Assembly (NCBI RefSeq): GCF_000003855.2
Contig: NW_003101678.1
Span: 3,753,891 to 3,817,890 of the forward strand
Direction: 5' to 3'
From: Blastomyces gilchristii SLH14081
Lineage: Eukaryota > Ascomycota > Eurotiomycetes > Onygenales > Ajellomycetaceae
Length of the DNA: 64,000 bases
Shown here: piece by piece, positions 1-11,214 of the stretch
Position numbering within the stretch: the first letter of the stretch is position 1
Layout of the letters: each line of letters opens with the position of its first letter
The notes under the pieces: generated by a model
Told to the model about the DNA's origin: nothing
Seen by the model: only the letters and a program-made list of their open reading frames with translations
The model's database searches: none
Program-made: the position numbers and the translations under genes

Positions 1-1280
1 AAATGTGCATTCTTTTGAACTAGATACATGCTTTTCTTTGCAGTTAGAGTATTTAAGCAGAGTATATTAACATATTTCATCTCTTTTTGAGCATATTTCA
101 CATTTATGCTCACTAGTTTTATAATCTTAAGCACAGAAACCGCATTTCGTATCTCTGAAACAAGAGATTGTAAAGTGTTCATATCTTTGACAGTTTGAAC
201 ACTGTGTTTATATTTTGAGATTGATTCTTGAGTCTTTGTATTTATGAACTCTCATTTTCAAACCTACTACTCTTACTTCAGAGATTTTTAATTGTTCAAG
301 TGTCTTTGTATAAACTAGAACAGAGGCATTTCTTCTAATTTTCTAAATTCAATTGAATTCAGTCATACAGACTTCTTTCTCAGTTGAATAGAATTGTATT
401 CTTTCAACTCATTTTTGAGAAGTAGTATTTCTTTCTTACAGCTAAAAATTTCAACTGAAATATTATGAAGAATGAATTTGTTCTACTTTTCATCTCTCTC
501 AGATAGAATTATTGTATTTAACAGAGATTCTAATACTGATTTTCAGATATTCTCATTTTTTATAAGAAATTCTGCACTGAATTCAGGCATTGTAGTTAGA
601 ATAATAGAGTTTTCAACGAAAGATAACTCAATTAAAGCTATAACTGGTTTTTGAACTTCAATATCATACATTAACTGAGAAAAGAACTGCTGATTAACTT
701 CATTTCTAATTTTGAAAATGAGATTTGAGTTCAGCTTGTTCTTCTGCAGAATCTCTCTATTTGAGACTTTGAGAATAAGTCTTCTATTTCTGAAGATTTG
801 AACATTTTTCTCTTTTTGCATTTTCTTCTCTTCTTTCTTATGAAGAGAAGTATGAGCATTTTTTCTCTGAGTATTTTCAGAGTTTTGAGCAGATTTTGAG
901 ACAGTAGATTTAGAAACAGCAGATTCTGCTACTTGAGTATATGTTTTTTTCTGATTTGAGAAACAAAAATATGAAGAGAAGTCAGTGATTATACTAGAAG
1001 TTTTCAATGTTTTTTGAACTGTATTTGAAATTCCAAGCTTGAACTTAATCACTTTCTGTAGTTATCTAGCCTGAGTATGAAGAATTAAAAGAACTTCATC
1101 ATTCATCTCAATCCGACACTGTTTTTCAAGCATTTTGCTGGCTTTTTCAAGCTCTTGTATTTCAAGAACTTGTTATTTCTCTATTTCTTCTTTCCTTCTT
1201 CTCTTCAGAATTTCAATCTCAGAAATAGCATCTGAGAAAGCATCTTTTTCCACATCAGCTGAGTGTATTTTTAAACTCAT
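1..1280 (-). pseudogene. LINE ORF1 (zinc-knuckle, Gag-like), 3' incomplete and interrupted
   Basis: The likely start is the ATG at 1278-1280, giving MSLKIHSADVEKDAFSD followed by a charged, probably coiled-coil stretch (KRRRKEEIEK, LEIQELEKASKMLEKQ). The frame then has in-frame stops; one open stretch covers 543-1052. Between about 60 and 220 lie Cys/His knuckles of the form C-x2-C-x4-H-x4-C (QCSNCQRYEHFTISC) followed by CGFC and HKCEIC, the usual cluster in ORF1 proteins of Jockey/I/Tad1-type LINEs. Such proteins bind element RNA in the RNP. Stops inside the ORF (for example between CGFCA and DYKTSEH) indicate a dead copy. It could instead be a Gag from another element class, but no LTR is visible here. 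Confidence 0.7.
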
Positions 1281-1291
1281 TTTTTTCACTC

Positions 1292-1370
1292 AATGAAAAG
1301 TTGATCAGACTGTTTCAATTGAGAGATTTATCAGTCTATTTTCAATTGAAAAGTTGATCAGACTATTTTA
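1292..1370. repeat. Short tandem units upstream of LINE ORF1
   Basis: Two close copies of a unit starting AAAAGTTGATCAGACT and ending in TTTCAATTGA, plus a diverged middle copy (TTTATCAGTCTATTTTCAA), lie just upstream of the ORF1 start. Repeated 5'-UTR monomers are often part of internal LINE promoters. The promoter role here is inference. Confidence 0.55.
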
Positions 1371-1440
1371 AAAGAAGAAAGACTCTTGTGTATAAAACAT
1401 CTAATTTTTTTTCACACTAGTTCAGTAACTAGATTAGATT

Positions 1441-1936
1441 TTTGAAGACAATCTAATAAACTAAAATTGATTTTTAAGATAAATTAATAAAATCTTTACA
1501 CTCTCTTTCTTAGAATACAGTGAGGAAAAGTATGATATCAAATAATATCAAATCAGATGATATGACAGTTTTTGAGAGAAAAACTGACAAAAAATAAGTC
1601 AATTTTTTGCAGAGAAATTGATTAAAACTATTCAATTTTATTCTAAATTATTCAATTCTTCTCACACAACAAGTGTGTAACTCAAATCAGTTAATAAAGA
1701 GTGTAAAAAAGAATTAAGTATTAATAAGAGCTCTTCAGTCACTGAAAAAGTAATTCTTACTTCAAAGAATATGAAATTATGACAGAAAACAACTCTGTTT
1801 TTAATTCTTTGTAAGAATATTGTGTAAAACTCAGAGAAAAACACCTTACTTTTTCAAGAGAAGTAAAAAAACTAATTCTAAGATCTTTTTTGTTTGCATT
1901 AACTGCTGCAGAAGAATGCGATAGAAACTGCTAAGA
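1441..1936. other. AT-rich stretch between L1 and A1, unassigned
   Basis: This is AT-rich sequence with no convincing ORF; a 60-codon minus frame at 1662-1844 has no recognisable motif. It forms the left flank of A1 and ends in the target-site copy TAAGA (1932-1936). It may be the LINE 5' leader or older decayed DNA. I see nothing else in it. Confidence 0.4.
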
Positions 1937-2250
1937 TGTGACGGGCTGCGCCGGATCAATCATATAGACTATTCCGTACACTTCATAGATTTCTACCGCC
2001 CCATTCCCGATCGCCGATCCTCGGCTGCCACGAACGTGTATGTTCTGATCGCTGATCCTCGGCTGCTACGAACGCGTGTATATTCTTCCACTCTGAAGCT
2101 CCACTGCGTACACCATCACATACACATATAAATATTCACTTCAATCACTGATTCTTGTACTTTCTCTTTCTTTTCCTTTTTTAATGTTTTTCTCTTTGTT
2201 ATATAAGACCTGTAATATTATACTGATCTATTCAGTGTAAACCTCTTACA
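1937..2250 (+). repeat. 5' LTR of A1
   Basis: It starts TGTGACGGGCTGCGCC and ends CTCTTACA, and matches 21379-21692 over its full length. Two direct repeats of about 40 bp (GATCGCYGATCCTCGGCTGC) occupy 2009-2086 and may be upstream regulatory repeats in U3. This LTR keeps many CpG sites that are TpG/CpA in the 3' LTR. Confidence 0.92.
2200..2207 (+). promoter_or_regulatory. TATA box in LTR of A1
   Basis: TATATAAG lies 43 bp before the LTR end and is conserved in all A-family LTRs in both orientations. Its position fits a U3 promoter that starts transcription in the last third of the LTR. Inference from motif and position. Confidence 0.55.
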
Positions 2251-2299
2251 CTAGAAAAATGTTCATCATCTTCTTATTAGAAATGATTACTCATTGAGA

Positions 2300-3723
2300 G
2301 ATATCTGAACATGTAATGATGTGTAAGAAATAGAGTAACAGTCAAACAGTTAAACAGACACTAAGTCTTTAGATAGAAGCTTGCTCATCAGTCACTTTAA
2401 CTCTATAACAAGATCTTATGAACAGAGTAAGATCTTACAAGAGAATATCAGTGAATGATCTAAGAATTGTGACACTCAGATGTATGAGAATATAATTACA
2501 CTTCTTCAGATTTCACAGATATCATACATCTGATAAAATAATATAATCATATTTAACAATAATATGAAAGAACTCTCAAGCACAAGCATAGAGATAATAT
2601 CACAGTGGCTCTGAGCAATGTTGAAATTATAACAGTAACAGATAGCAGACATGCATGCAACTCAATAACTTCAATACAAAGAGATTTAACAATTAACTCA
2701 TGTAATTTCAACATTTACAGAATCAAATATAAAAGTGCTGAAAGAATACTTAGATACTCTCACATATTTCAATACTTCTGATCTCACTCTCTACTCATCA
2801 TGAAGAATGAAGATGCTTGTGAAACTGAGTGTAGATGAAGATGTCATCAGTTCATTAATCAATCAAGATTGATATATTAATGAATGATTGAAGAATCATA
2901 TGAAACAGAAATTTTATTCATGAATGAAAGCATGTGAACCAGTGTTGCAAATGCCTGACAATATTATGAAATATCTTGATATTCTGTTCTAAGACACTGT
3001 CATACAACAGAAAGTATTAGATTAATTACAGAGTATCTGACAGAGAAACACTTCTCTTACAACATTCATCTCTAACTTCAACATCAAGATTCTAGAAGCA
3101 GGTGACCAATCTTGAGAGAATTGAATGAAGATTAGCATGCTTAAGAAGATATTAACTTTCAAACTCTTATGAACTCTTATAAGTGTAGATGAAGACCAGA
3201 CTTATAAAGACTTCTGCACACAGCTTCAGACATTGAACAACTGTCTTACCAAGCTCAAGAGTATACAGAAGAGTGACAGAAGACATTACATTTCAGTCAC
3301 TTACACACCAGTGCTGAAGAATAACAACAATGATGCAGATGCTATGAACTGAATAGACTTGAATGTCTATACATAAGCAAGAATCTCTGCTGTCTGAACA
3401 GGCTTCTGAGTTCCTGAGATCACTTCTAAAGAAGTCACTGATTGATATCAATATGAAATGTGCATCAACTGTAACTGACCAGAACACATTGCTTTCAACT
3501 GCTGATTAATCTATGTGTCTTCATACTCAAGAGAAAGATCAGTGCCTTCTTGTTTGAAGAATGAATCAGCATCTGTTCACATCAACCACATTACATTAGA
3601 GAAAGATTCAGAAGATAACTATGAGAATGCTCTGATGAAACAGGAAAAAGATTAGCTTCTGTTCAAATTTGCAAATAGAAGCTTGAAGAGATCAGATAAT
3701 AACAATTTGAAGAGAAAATAATA
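2300..3723 (+). pseudogene. Gag of A1, decayed
   Basis: This is the decayed structural protein gene of a Gypsy element. The best landmark is a zinc knuckle at about 3457-3500 with spacing C-x2-C-x4-H-x4-C (CINCN, stop, PEHIAFNC); the stop is a TGA where a tryptophan codon is expected. Upstream, frames aligning with the 74-codon open Gag fragment of A5 (54075-54299) can be followed with many TGA stops. The true start is not clear. Gag would package the element RNA; this copy cannot produce it. Confidence 0.75.
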
Positions 3724-6700
3724 ATGAATGTAATTCTTATATCTACTGTGATTAATAATATGTTTAATATGAAAGCTATGATAGACAGTAGTCTATGTCA
3801 CTATGCAATGATAAAATCTTCAGTTATAAGATATTATAATCTTCAGTATATCTCTTTATCAAAACTCTGACTTCTTGCAGAATTTGATAATCTGAAAGAT
3901 GTTTGTATCTGTTACATAGTGAAACTAAACATAGATATGAGAGAATATTAACATGAAGATATCTATACATATGAACTTGATAATCTTGATTATAATCTTA
4001 TGTTAGAACTTGTCTGACTATCTGAATAAGGCATCTTACTAGATGCTTAAAACAGAAGCTTGATATTCTCTAATAATGATAGAATTCATGAAGATGATAT
4101 TCACAAGACTATGAATCTTACACAGATCTCTGTCAATGCTTATAAAATACTCTGAAAAAGAAGTCATCATCAAAATCACTGACAGAGTCACTGACAAGTT
4201 CATTAATAGCAGAATCATGTATTAGTCTATTTCATCAGTCTGATTAATATCAAAAAGTCTCTACAAAAGTTATCCTGTGTTACAATAACAGATTCTCATA
4301 TAAAACTCTCTCAATAATATCATGAATATCTAGATGTCTTCTGACAAGATAATATTACAAATATATTCTTCTTACAAGGTTCTGAAGTGAATCACAGTAT
4401 CAAGTTAGAGAAAAAGAATGATAAGAATCTCAAACTATCATGTGACTCTTTTATAACATGTTCTGAGATAAACTTCTTCTCCTTCAAAAGACACTTAATG
4501 ATCTATTGCATAAAGAATTCATACACATTAGTAACTCTTTCATCACAGTCTCTATTCTCTTTGCAAAGAAACCAGGTGAAGGACTTCAGTTCTGTGTGAA
4601 TTATCAAGGATTGAACAGATTAACAAAGAAAGACTGTTATTCTTTATCTCTTATCAATGAAACTCTAGCACAGATCAGATGAGCTTAATAGTTTATAAAA
4701 CTAGATATTATCACTGCATTTCATAAGATTTATATCACTGAAGAAGATGAATGACTTACAGTATTCTGAACATAATATGATCTCTTTGAATAAGTAGTCA
4801 CACTCTTTGAACTGGTCAATGCTCTCAGTACATTTCAGAAGTATATCAACTGAGCACTCTGAGACTTTCTTGATAAATTTGTATCTACTTATTTAGATGA
4901 CATTCTCATCTTCACTGATGAATTCAGAAAGAAATATTAAGAGTATATATAAAGAGTATTACAACAGCTATGAGAAGCAGAACTACTAATAGATATTGAT
5001 AAGTATGATTTTAAAGTCAAGAGTATTAAATATCTGAATTTTATTATAAAAGCAGGTAAGAAGATTTGAATGAATTCTGAGAAAGTCTCTGTCATTTCTG
5101 AATGAAAAGCTCTGTATACTGTGAAAGATGTACAAAGCTTCATTGAATTTACTAACTTCTATCAGTGATTTATATGAAACTTCTCAGATATTATGAGATC
5201 ACTTACAGAACTCATCAAGAAGAACTCAGTATTTCAGTGATCAGTGAATACTGAAGCTGCATTTATACAGATAAAGAAGATATTCATCAACATCTCTCTA
5301 CTAATAATATTTGACTCTGATTGTGAAACAGTCATTGAAGCTGATTTCTCTGACTATGTGATAGAAGAAGTGATATTATAATATGATAATAAAGATATTC
5401 TACAATCATGTGTCTTCATGTCTAAGAAATTGAGTCCCGCTGAATGCAATTATAAGATCTATGATAAGAAACTTCTCATGATTATACACTATCTAGAAGA
5501 ATGAGATTCTGAACTCTGAAGTATCTCTGAATTTGAGATAATCACAGATTATAAGAATCTCAAGTACTTCACAATCATCTGTAAACTCACTGAATAACAG
5601 ATACAATGATCTGAATTTCTAAGCTGCTTTCATTTTACAATACACTATCACCTCAGTAGTCAGAACTCAATGACAGATGTTCTCTCATAATAAGAATAAG
5701 ATATACTGTTTGATGTGACAGATACACACTGAATGAATTAAGAACACTGACTCTTAGATCTGAAGATATTGATTGACTAAGATAGAATAACTCATGACAC
5801 TATACATACTTCTCTGATTAGAACACTCTCTCTCTGAACTAATACTGATATTGACATCTTCACTTTCTCTACACTGAATGAACTATACAGCAGCTCAGAC
5901 TAATAAACTTCTTCAGATTCTTATCAAAGCAGTATATTAAGAAGTATTCTGATTTTCCTCAGAACTATATATAAGAACTGATATCTCAGAATATTCAATT
6001 AATGATAATAATACTCTACAATTCTATGAATGACACTGAGTCTCTCACTCTGAATTCCTATACACTTAAATAATACAAGAGATGCATGATTCACATATAA
6101 CTAATCATTCAGACTGTGAATAACTGTATACAATGATCTTTCAAGAGTTCTACTAATCTGAGATATTAAAAAGCATCAGACACTTCATCTGAAACTGCAA
6201 TCACTGTTCTTCTATTATCTTATGAAAGAACTGTAGAAAAGATCTATTGAAATCACTCAATATCTTCAATAGAATCTGACAAGATGTAGCAATTGACTTC
6301 ACTGTTAATCTATCTGAGAGTAAGAGTTATAGAAACATTCTGATCATTGTGAATTGATTGAGCAAAGATATAATATTGAAATCTTATAATAAGATGAATA
6401 CTGAACAAGTCACTGAAGTGTTTCTACAGCATTCATTCTATCAGATGCATGAATTACTGAGATCTATAGTATCAGATTAGAGCTGTCAATTCATGAGTAC
6501 TCTCTGAATAAGAATCTGTCAAGTTCTCAAGATTACATGCTGTCTGTCAACTGCCTATCATCTCAAGACTGATAGTGTGTCAGAACAGATAATTCAGACT
6601 GTGAAGAATTATCTCTGTAAGTTCTGTAATTACTTATAAGATGATTAATATGATCTTCTTCTACATGCAGAGATCACTATCAATGATTGAGATGCTATTT

Positions 6701-6792
6701 TAACAGATATAAGCCTGTTCTTTCTTACATATGATTATCACATGAAGATATTAGATCTTCTAGAGATTACACAGTTCACACTGAATCTCTGC
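3724..6792 (+). pseudogene. Pol of A1: protease, RT, RNase H, integrase (5' part)
   Basis: The protease begins near 3724, with the active-site D followed by SS rather than SG (MIDSSLCHYAM). RT runs at about 4580-5200: KKPGEGLQFCVNYQGLNR, then the catalytic box YLDDILIF near 4890. RNase H is at about 5310-5600 ([39 protein letters not shown]). Integrase runs from about 6060, with HHCC-like residues and the core acidic residues in AIDFTVNLSES, VSDxSCQF and SVSEQIIQ. The frame is broken by many TGA codons at expected tryptophans plus a few TAA/TAG. The integrase is cut at 6792 by the hAT and resumes at 20816. Confidence 0.88.
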
Positions 6793-7097
6793 TAGACTGG
6801 CCGGCGGGACCATGAATTTCACATTTAGTCCCATTTGATCTGGTTTCATACATTTCTTGGCGTGAGTCCCACCAGGACCAAGCCTCAAAAAAATCTGAAA
6901 ATGGACCATTTCTGAGAGAAATGGCGTGAAAAATGACCAGATTTAATTTAAGAACAGTGAAATGAGAGTAATTTCTCAGAATAAACTGTGAAAGATGATC
7001 ATTCTTTCAAAATCAGAATGAGACTGAGACTGAAGATTAAAATCAGTCTCATTGAGTTCATTCAGTGATTGCTTATATAATCAGAATTTAGTAATGA

Positions 7098-8301
7098 TTA
7101 TTGATAATGCTCATGAAACAACTAAATACATTCTTGTGTAAGTTTATTCTTCACTTTCTCATGAAAACTACACTTCTCTGATATACTGTGATCAGAGGTA
7201 TTAAACTGTCTGATAATTCTATGTTTTACAATCATGAGTTTCTTGATTATTTCTCCTTGTAATTGTTCTCAGTGATAGTGATAAATATCTTAACTTGAGT
7301 TGAACTTTCACTTCATTCTCACCTCTGTCAATGAAATTGTCAGAATATCACATGTCATCAGTGTAATAGTTGAATATGTACTCTCAACAATTTTTCATAA
7401 CTCTAGAATTGATTTGATGTGTAAATTCATTGAATCATCTTGAAGATAACAGTCAAATTTAGTTTTACAAGTATGTAGTTTTGCCTGATTTTCAGTTGCA
7501 ATCAATGTATACAAGTTCTGTTTCAAAGTTAGTATTATAGTTCTATGAGATATGAAGTGTTATCAAAGATTGTTACTTACTAGAGAATTATATTCCACTG
7601 TCTTCACATCTTGAATATCTGCTCATTCAAATCTCTCATAGTTGGCATTGTAGTAGTCTCAGACTAATTTGACATATGAGTCTTATTCCTCCTCTGTTCA
7701 ATCTTGAGAAGTGTAGATATTAACTTGATAAGAGAGATCTAGTAGAGCTGCTACAGTATAGTACTCTGTAAAAGATTGTTCAGTTTTACTGTAGTAATAT
7801 ATCAGTTTATTTCTTGCAGCAATAATAGTCTGTGCTATAGTATCATCTCAGACTGAATTTCTTTCTGAGTGATTCAACTGCTTCTCAAGATGAGTAAATA
7901 AACTGTTATACACTCATCAGACTGACTGCAGCATTGGTGTATAAGTGATTGAGACTGTCTTTATTATCTTATAAAACTGAAACAGTAAATCAATCACATA
8001 TTTCAACTGAGTTCACTTCATATCAGAAAGTTTCAATGTCTGAATCTTTTCTCAATCAGAGTGTTGCACTTAATGATCAATTATCTGACATAATTAAACA
8101 GTCTGAACAGTTATCTTATATATTGAACTTCACTGTGTTCTAACATTCTGTATCATATTCAGTGATGTGACTGATTTATTTATTTATTGAATATCATGAA
8201 ATCATTGTTGTTGTTTAGAGAAGGTATAAATCACATTAGTAATGTTTCAAATCTGTGATATTTAAATTATTAGTCAATCTATTCAAAATTAACAGTAGCA
8301 T
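7098..8301 (-). pseudogene. hAT transposase, C-terminal half including the dimerisation domain
   Basis: This continues the transposase that starts right of B1. At about 7580-7925 the minus strand reads VYNSLFTHLEKQLNHSERN, TIIAARNKLIYYYSKTEQSF, EYYTVAALLDLSYQVNIYTS and DYYNANYERFE, the helical region preceding the hAT C-terminus. After a likely intron (7518-7580), at about 7180-7400, comes the hAT dimerisation signature: VESTYSTITLMTCDILTIS, an SLTEVRMK stretch, and EIIKKLMIVKH. The family uses this region for multimerisation. Tryptophan positions are TGA throughout, and the last codons are near 7098. Inactive as read. Confidence 0.9.
7518..7580 (-). other. Putative intron of the hAT transposase carrying the GATAAY core
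   Basis: On the minus strand, the donor GTAAGT ends at 7580 and is followed by AACAATCTTTGATAACAC; a branch-like ACTAAC lies about 10 nt before the acceptor CAG at 7518-7520. It separates the two coding-like stretches of the C-terminal half. A nearer AG at 7543 would give a 38-nt intron, short for fungi. Confidence 0.55.
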
Positions 8302-8486
8302 TGTGATTCAAAGATTGCTTAAGCCAGTGTACGATTACAGATGTACACTGGCTTCTTATATATTATAATATTGTATGCTAAATTAATTAGCAGCTGCTAT
8401 GGCCCCTTTTATACTTGTACGTGTATGCTAGTAGTTCGGAAGCAGCCGCGTTATTATCCGATGGTCATACGTTCTTCTGAACCATA
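8302..8486 (-). repeat. 3' LTR of B1
   Basis: It is colinear with 16378-16562. It contains a perfect inverted repeat, AAGCCAGTGTAC (8321-8332) with its complement at 8343-8354, next to a TATATAAG box on the minus strand. The outer end has decayed from GAATCACA to GAACCATA. Confidence 0.9.
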
Positions 8487-8793
8487 TCCTCTCTCACCAG
8501 ATTCAGTCACACTCATGTGATCATATCATACGCCCTAGCTTCATGCGGATTAGCTTGCCACTAGTGTTTCACAATTGTGTGGCCTATTCCTGATTCAGCT
8601 AGCATTCTGCATACACTCTCACAAAGAAACTTTCACTATATTACATCACTCATTCACTAATCTTTCTCATTCTTCAATCATCTTCTTCATCATCATCATC
8701 ATTGAACATCACTATCTCATTCAAGATTTCTACCTCTTCTTCTGTTCAACTCTTTCCATCTGTTCATCTATTATATTGTATGTATTTCTGGCA

Positions 8794-10580
8794 ATGACTT
8801 CTCATTCTCACAATAAGTATCATCATAGTGCTCATACCAGGCAGTTTGTTAGCAGTAAGTGTAACATGTTGTGAAATGTGATCAGAACTTATTTATCTTC
8901 TAACAATTATCAGAATATATTATCATGAATGACACATCTTCTTCATCTTCTTATACACTCTCAATCATTTCCTTCAGCAGGTTTCTGATTATGTTTTCTG
9001 ACATGATTTTGCGTGGATGCAGATACTGATATGTTTGTTTTTATTTATATAGAATCTTCATGCATTGACAGATTCACATCTGCTGATGATAGTGAACTCA
9101 ATGTTGTATTCTTGATTGAGAACTTGAAGAATGTGATAATGAAGAAATTGCTCATATCATGTATGACCAGGTCTTCTGTGTCCTCTCTTGCCTCTTCTGC
9201 TGCTTCTTCCTCTGCTGCTTCTCAATCTTCTACACTTGTCCCTGTGTCTGGTTCTTCTGCTCCCGCTACCTCTGTTCCCGCGACCCCTACTCTCACTACT
9301 CCTGGTTTTGCTGTCTCTGCTTTCATTACTAGCTCTCCCTGTTTCAAGAAGATGTTGCATAGACTCAGTGAATCATCTCTTTCAGCATATACACTCTCAC
9401 TCTTCTTATCAACTCTCAGAACAATTTATTGCATGAAGACTGTATACAACACAACTATCTGAAGCTCAGTTACAGACATCAATTATTACATTCATTTTAA
9501 ATATTCATGATGAGAGAATTATTCATTCATATCAGAGAATCACCTCTCTTCTCAACAGTGTTGAGATTGTAAGTCTTTTTCTTTTCATCTTTTCTTTCTG
9601 ATGCTGATTTTTCTGTTCTTAGACAAAATTATTATGAGTTTTACTGTGTACCAAGTCATGACATTTACAGATATCAAGAAACTTTTCATGACTATCAAAT
9701 TCAATATTACAGGTATATTCACTCTGATAAATATCTTCAGAATGATTGATCTGTATCAGTCTATTCTCTGATATTTGTCATCTGACTTTGTAATGCAGAC
9801 AAAGAATATTCATGTTTTCAGAAACAGAAACACAGATGTTGTACTCTTTTACACTTATGAACATGAGGCTTGTACACCTTGTCTGAGATGTCATCATAAG
9901 AATGAGTTATTCACACACTGTGTTCTGTTTTCTGCATTCCTCTGTGTCTCTCTCTCTCTTTCTGAGAAGCCTTATGCATATTGTAATTGCGCGTACAATT
10001 CTAAGATCAGTGAGTGTTTATTCAGTAATTGTTATCTCTACTTTTGCAATTTTTATATGCTAATAATGATTCTTAGTTGCTCTGATGTCAGACATCATTC
10101 TCATTGAAGATGACAACACTGTCAAGACTACTCTCTCTCACTCTCAAGCTTCTCTCATCACTTTCTCTCCCTTCCCTGCAGGGAAGGTTGTGCATACACT
10201 GAATTATAAGTGTTCAGCTTCAGGTGGCTTCTGTCATTTGTTCAGTTCTGCATCTCTCTCTTTCATTTCTTCTGTCTTCATTCTCTCTGTTCTGGCTCCT
10301 GGTTCTGCGGGTCCCGCGCTCTTCTTCAATTTCTCTACACATACATGTACACATTTCTATATTGGCATTCCAGTCAATCTTGTGATAAATGACATTAATA
10401 TCATACACAGAGCAGTAGAGGAGTCAGAGGTATGCACAGTGTTATTACAGAAGCAGCTTGCAGCTCTTAAATCTCTTATGAATCTTGAGTTTTGAGATTT
10501 TCTTTGTTTTTGACATTTTTTGAGTGATGTAGCGTTGGAAATAGATTAATGTATGATATATGAAAATGAATGAGATGTGT
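8794..10580 (+). pseudogene. Candidate multi-exon Cys-rich gene, antisense inside B1
   Basis: I do not recognise the product. On the plus strand an ATG at 8794 starts MTSHSHNKYHHSAHTRQFVS and runs into a very good fungal intron, 8855-8913 (GTAAGT ... TTCTAACAATTATCAG). Further intron-like signals are GTAAGT near 9570 ending TTCTTAG, and GTATAT near 9713 ending AATGCAG. Coding-like blocks include a Ser/Ala/Thr/Pro-rich segment (about 9172-9330), a helical block near 9380-9565, a Cys-rich block at 9795-10020 (ACTPCLRCHHKNELFTHC, then YCNCAYNS), and an open 136-codon frame at 10085-10495. The Cys spacing suggests a zinc-binding module. Exon phases do not all join, so the gene is broken or my model is wrong. 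The minus strand also has weakly coding-like frames here, so the strand is not certain. Confidence 0.4.
8855..8913 (+). other. Canonical 59-bp intron signal in the antisense gene
   Basis: The donor AGCA|GTAAGT, branch CTAAC 10 nt before the end, and acceptor ATCAG match the fungal consensus. Splicing joins AGC A to AA TAT in frame (Ser-Lys-Tyr). Confidence 0.55.
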
Positions 10581-11214
10581 ATGATAACATTTGTCTTTTA
10601 CAGTCAACTCTTACAGTTAATGATCAATTCATCATTTCTTTTCTTATGCTTTTTCTTTATCTGCTAGTCACTACTCTTACACAATCTCTATATAATACAG
10701 TGTTCAGTGACTAGGTTCAGCAGCTTTCATCTTTTGTGATTCTGTCTTATGTATTATACTGTCTCTCTTCACCTGCTCAGATTACTACAGTAAACAGCTT
10801 ATCAAAACTAATCTCATCTAATCTCTGAGTGTTCTCAGAGATCAAGATGACTTGATCTCACATATCTGTGAATGTTTCAGATAGTTTATCCTCTGTAATC
10901 TCTGTGATTGAACTGGTGTAAACAGTTAAATTCAACTCTGAATTTCTTTTTCTTCTGCAATCTGACTTATATATAAGTCTGTTACTTTGAGACTACTCTT
11001 TACTGTATTGCATCTACTGTCTATGATATGTTATTATATAATCAGCTACAGTCTCATCACTTATTAAAGTGTGATATTTATCTGATTCTTCATTTCTTTT
11101 CATTCTTTTCTTATAATTGTGAAAAGATTGAAATAAGTGAGATCATCTGATTTATAAGTATCTATAATTTCTCTTACTTTGTAAGACTTTTTAATTATAA
11201 GTCTCTTCTTTTTC
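10560..11214 (-). other. Post-integrase region of B1, weak minus-strand coding
   Basis: After the integrase C-terminus a minus-strand frame can be followed only if TGA is taken as a former TGG: YKVREIIDTYKSDDLTYFNL, then after a frame change SDETVADYII, NSELNLTVYTSSITEITEDK and EISFDKLFTVV. No domain is recognised; it may be the decayed tail of Pol or a third ORF. Confidence 0.4.

Larger units (their letters stand above)
1..1440 (-). mobile_element. LINE copy L1, 5' portion (Tad1/I-like non-LTR retrotransposon)
   Basis: This is the 5' part of a non-LTR retrotransposon read on the minus strand; the rest lies beyond the window start. It is assigned to a LINE because its ORF has the zinc-knuckle cluster typical of LINE ORF1 nucleic-acid-binding proteins. 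The link to copies L2 and L3 (which show only ORF2) is an inference from similar base composition and organisation, since no overlapping segment is present to align. The right boundary near 1440 is approximate and no target-site duplication can be tested. Confidence 0.65.

Noticed and set aside
2251..6792. TGA read as tryptophan, suggesting an alternative genetic code or mitochondrial DNA
   Set aside because: TAA and TAG stops occur too, the LINEs in the same window use TGG, and LTR pairs show directly that TGG-to-TGA type changes are mutations. LTR, LINE and hAT elements with spliceosomal introns indicate nuclear DNA.
8575..8874. 99-codon Ile/Ser/His-rich plus frame
   Set aside because: It crosses the splice donor at 8855 and is a low-complexity reading of TCA/ATC-rich DNA; the ATG at 8794 in another frame gives a better model.
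9157..9436. Arg-rich minus frame and Leu-rich plus frame
   Set aside because: Both are out-of-frame readings of the low-complexity S/A/T/P segment.
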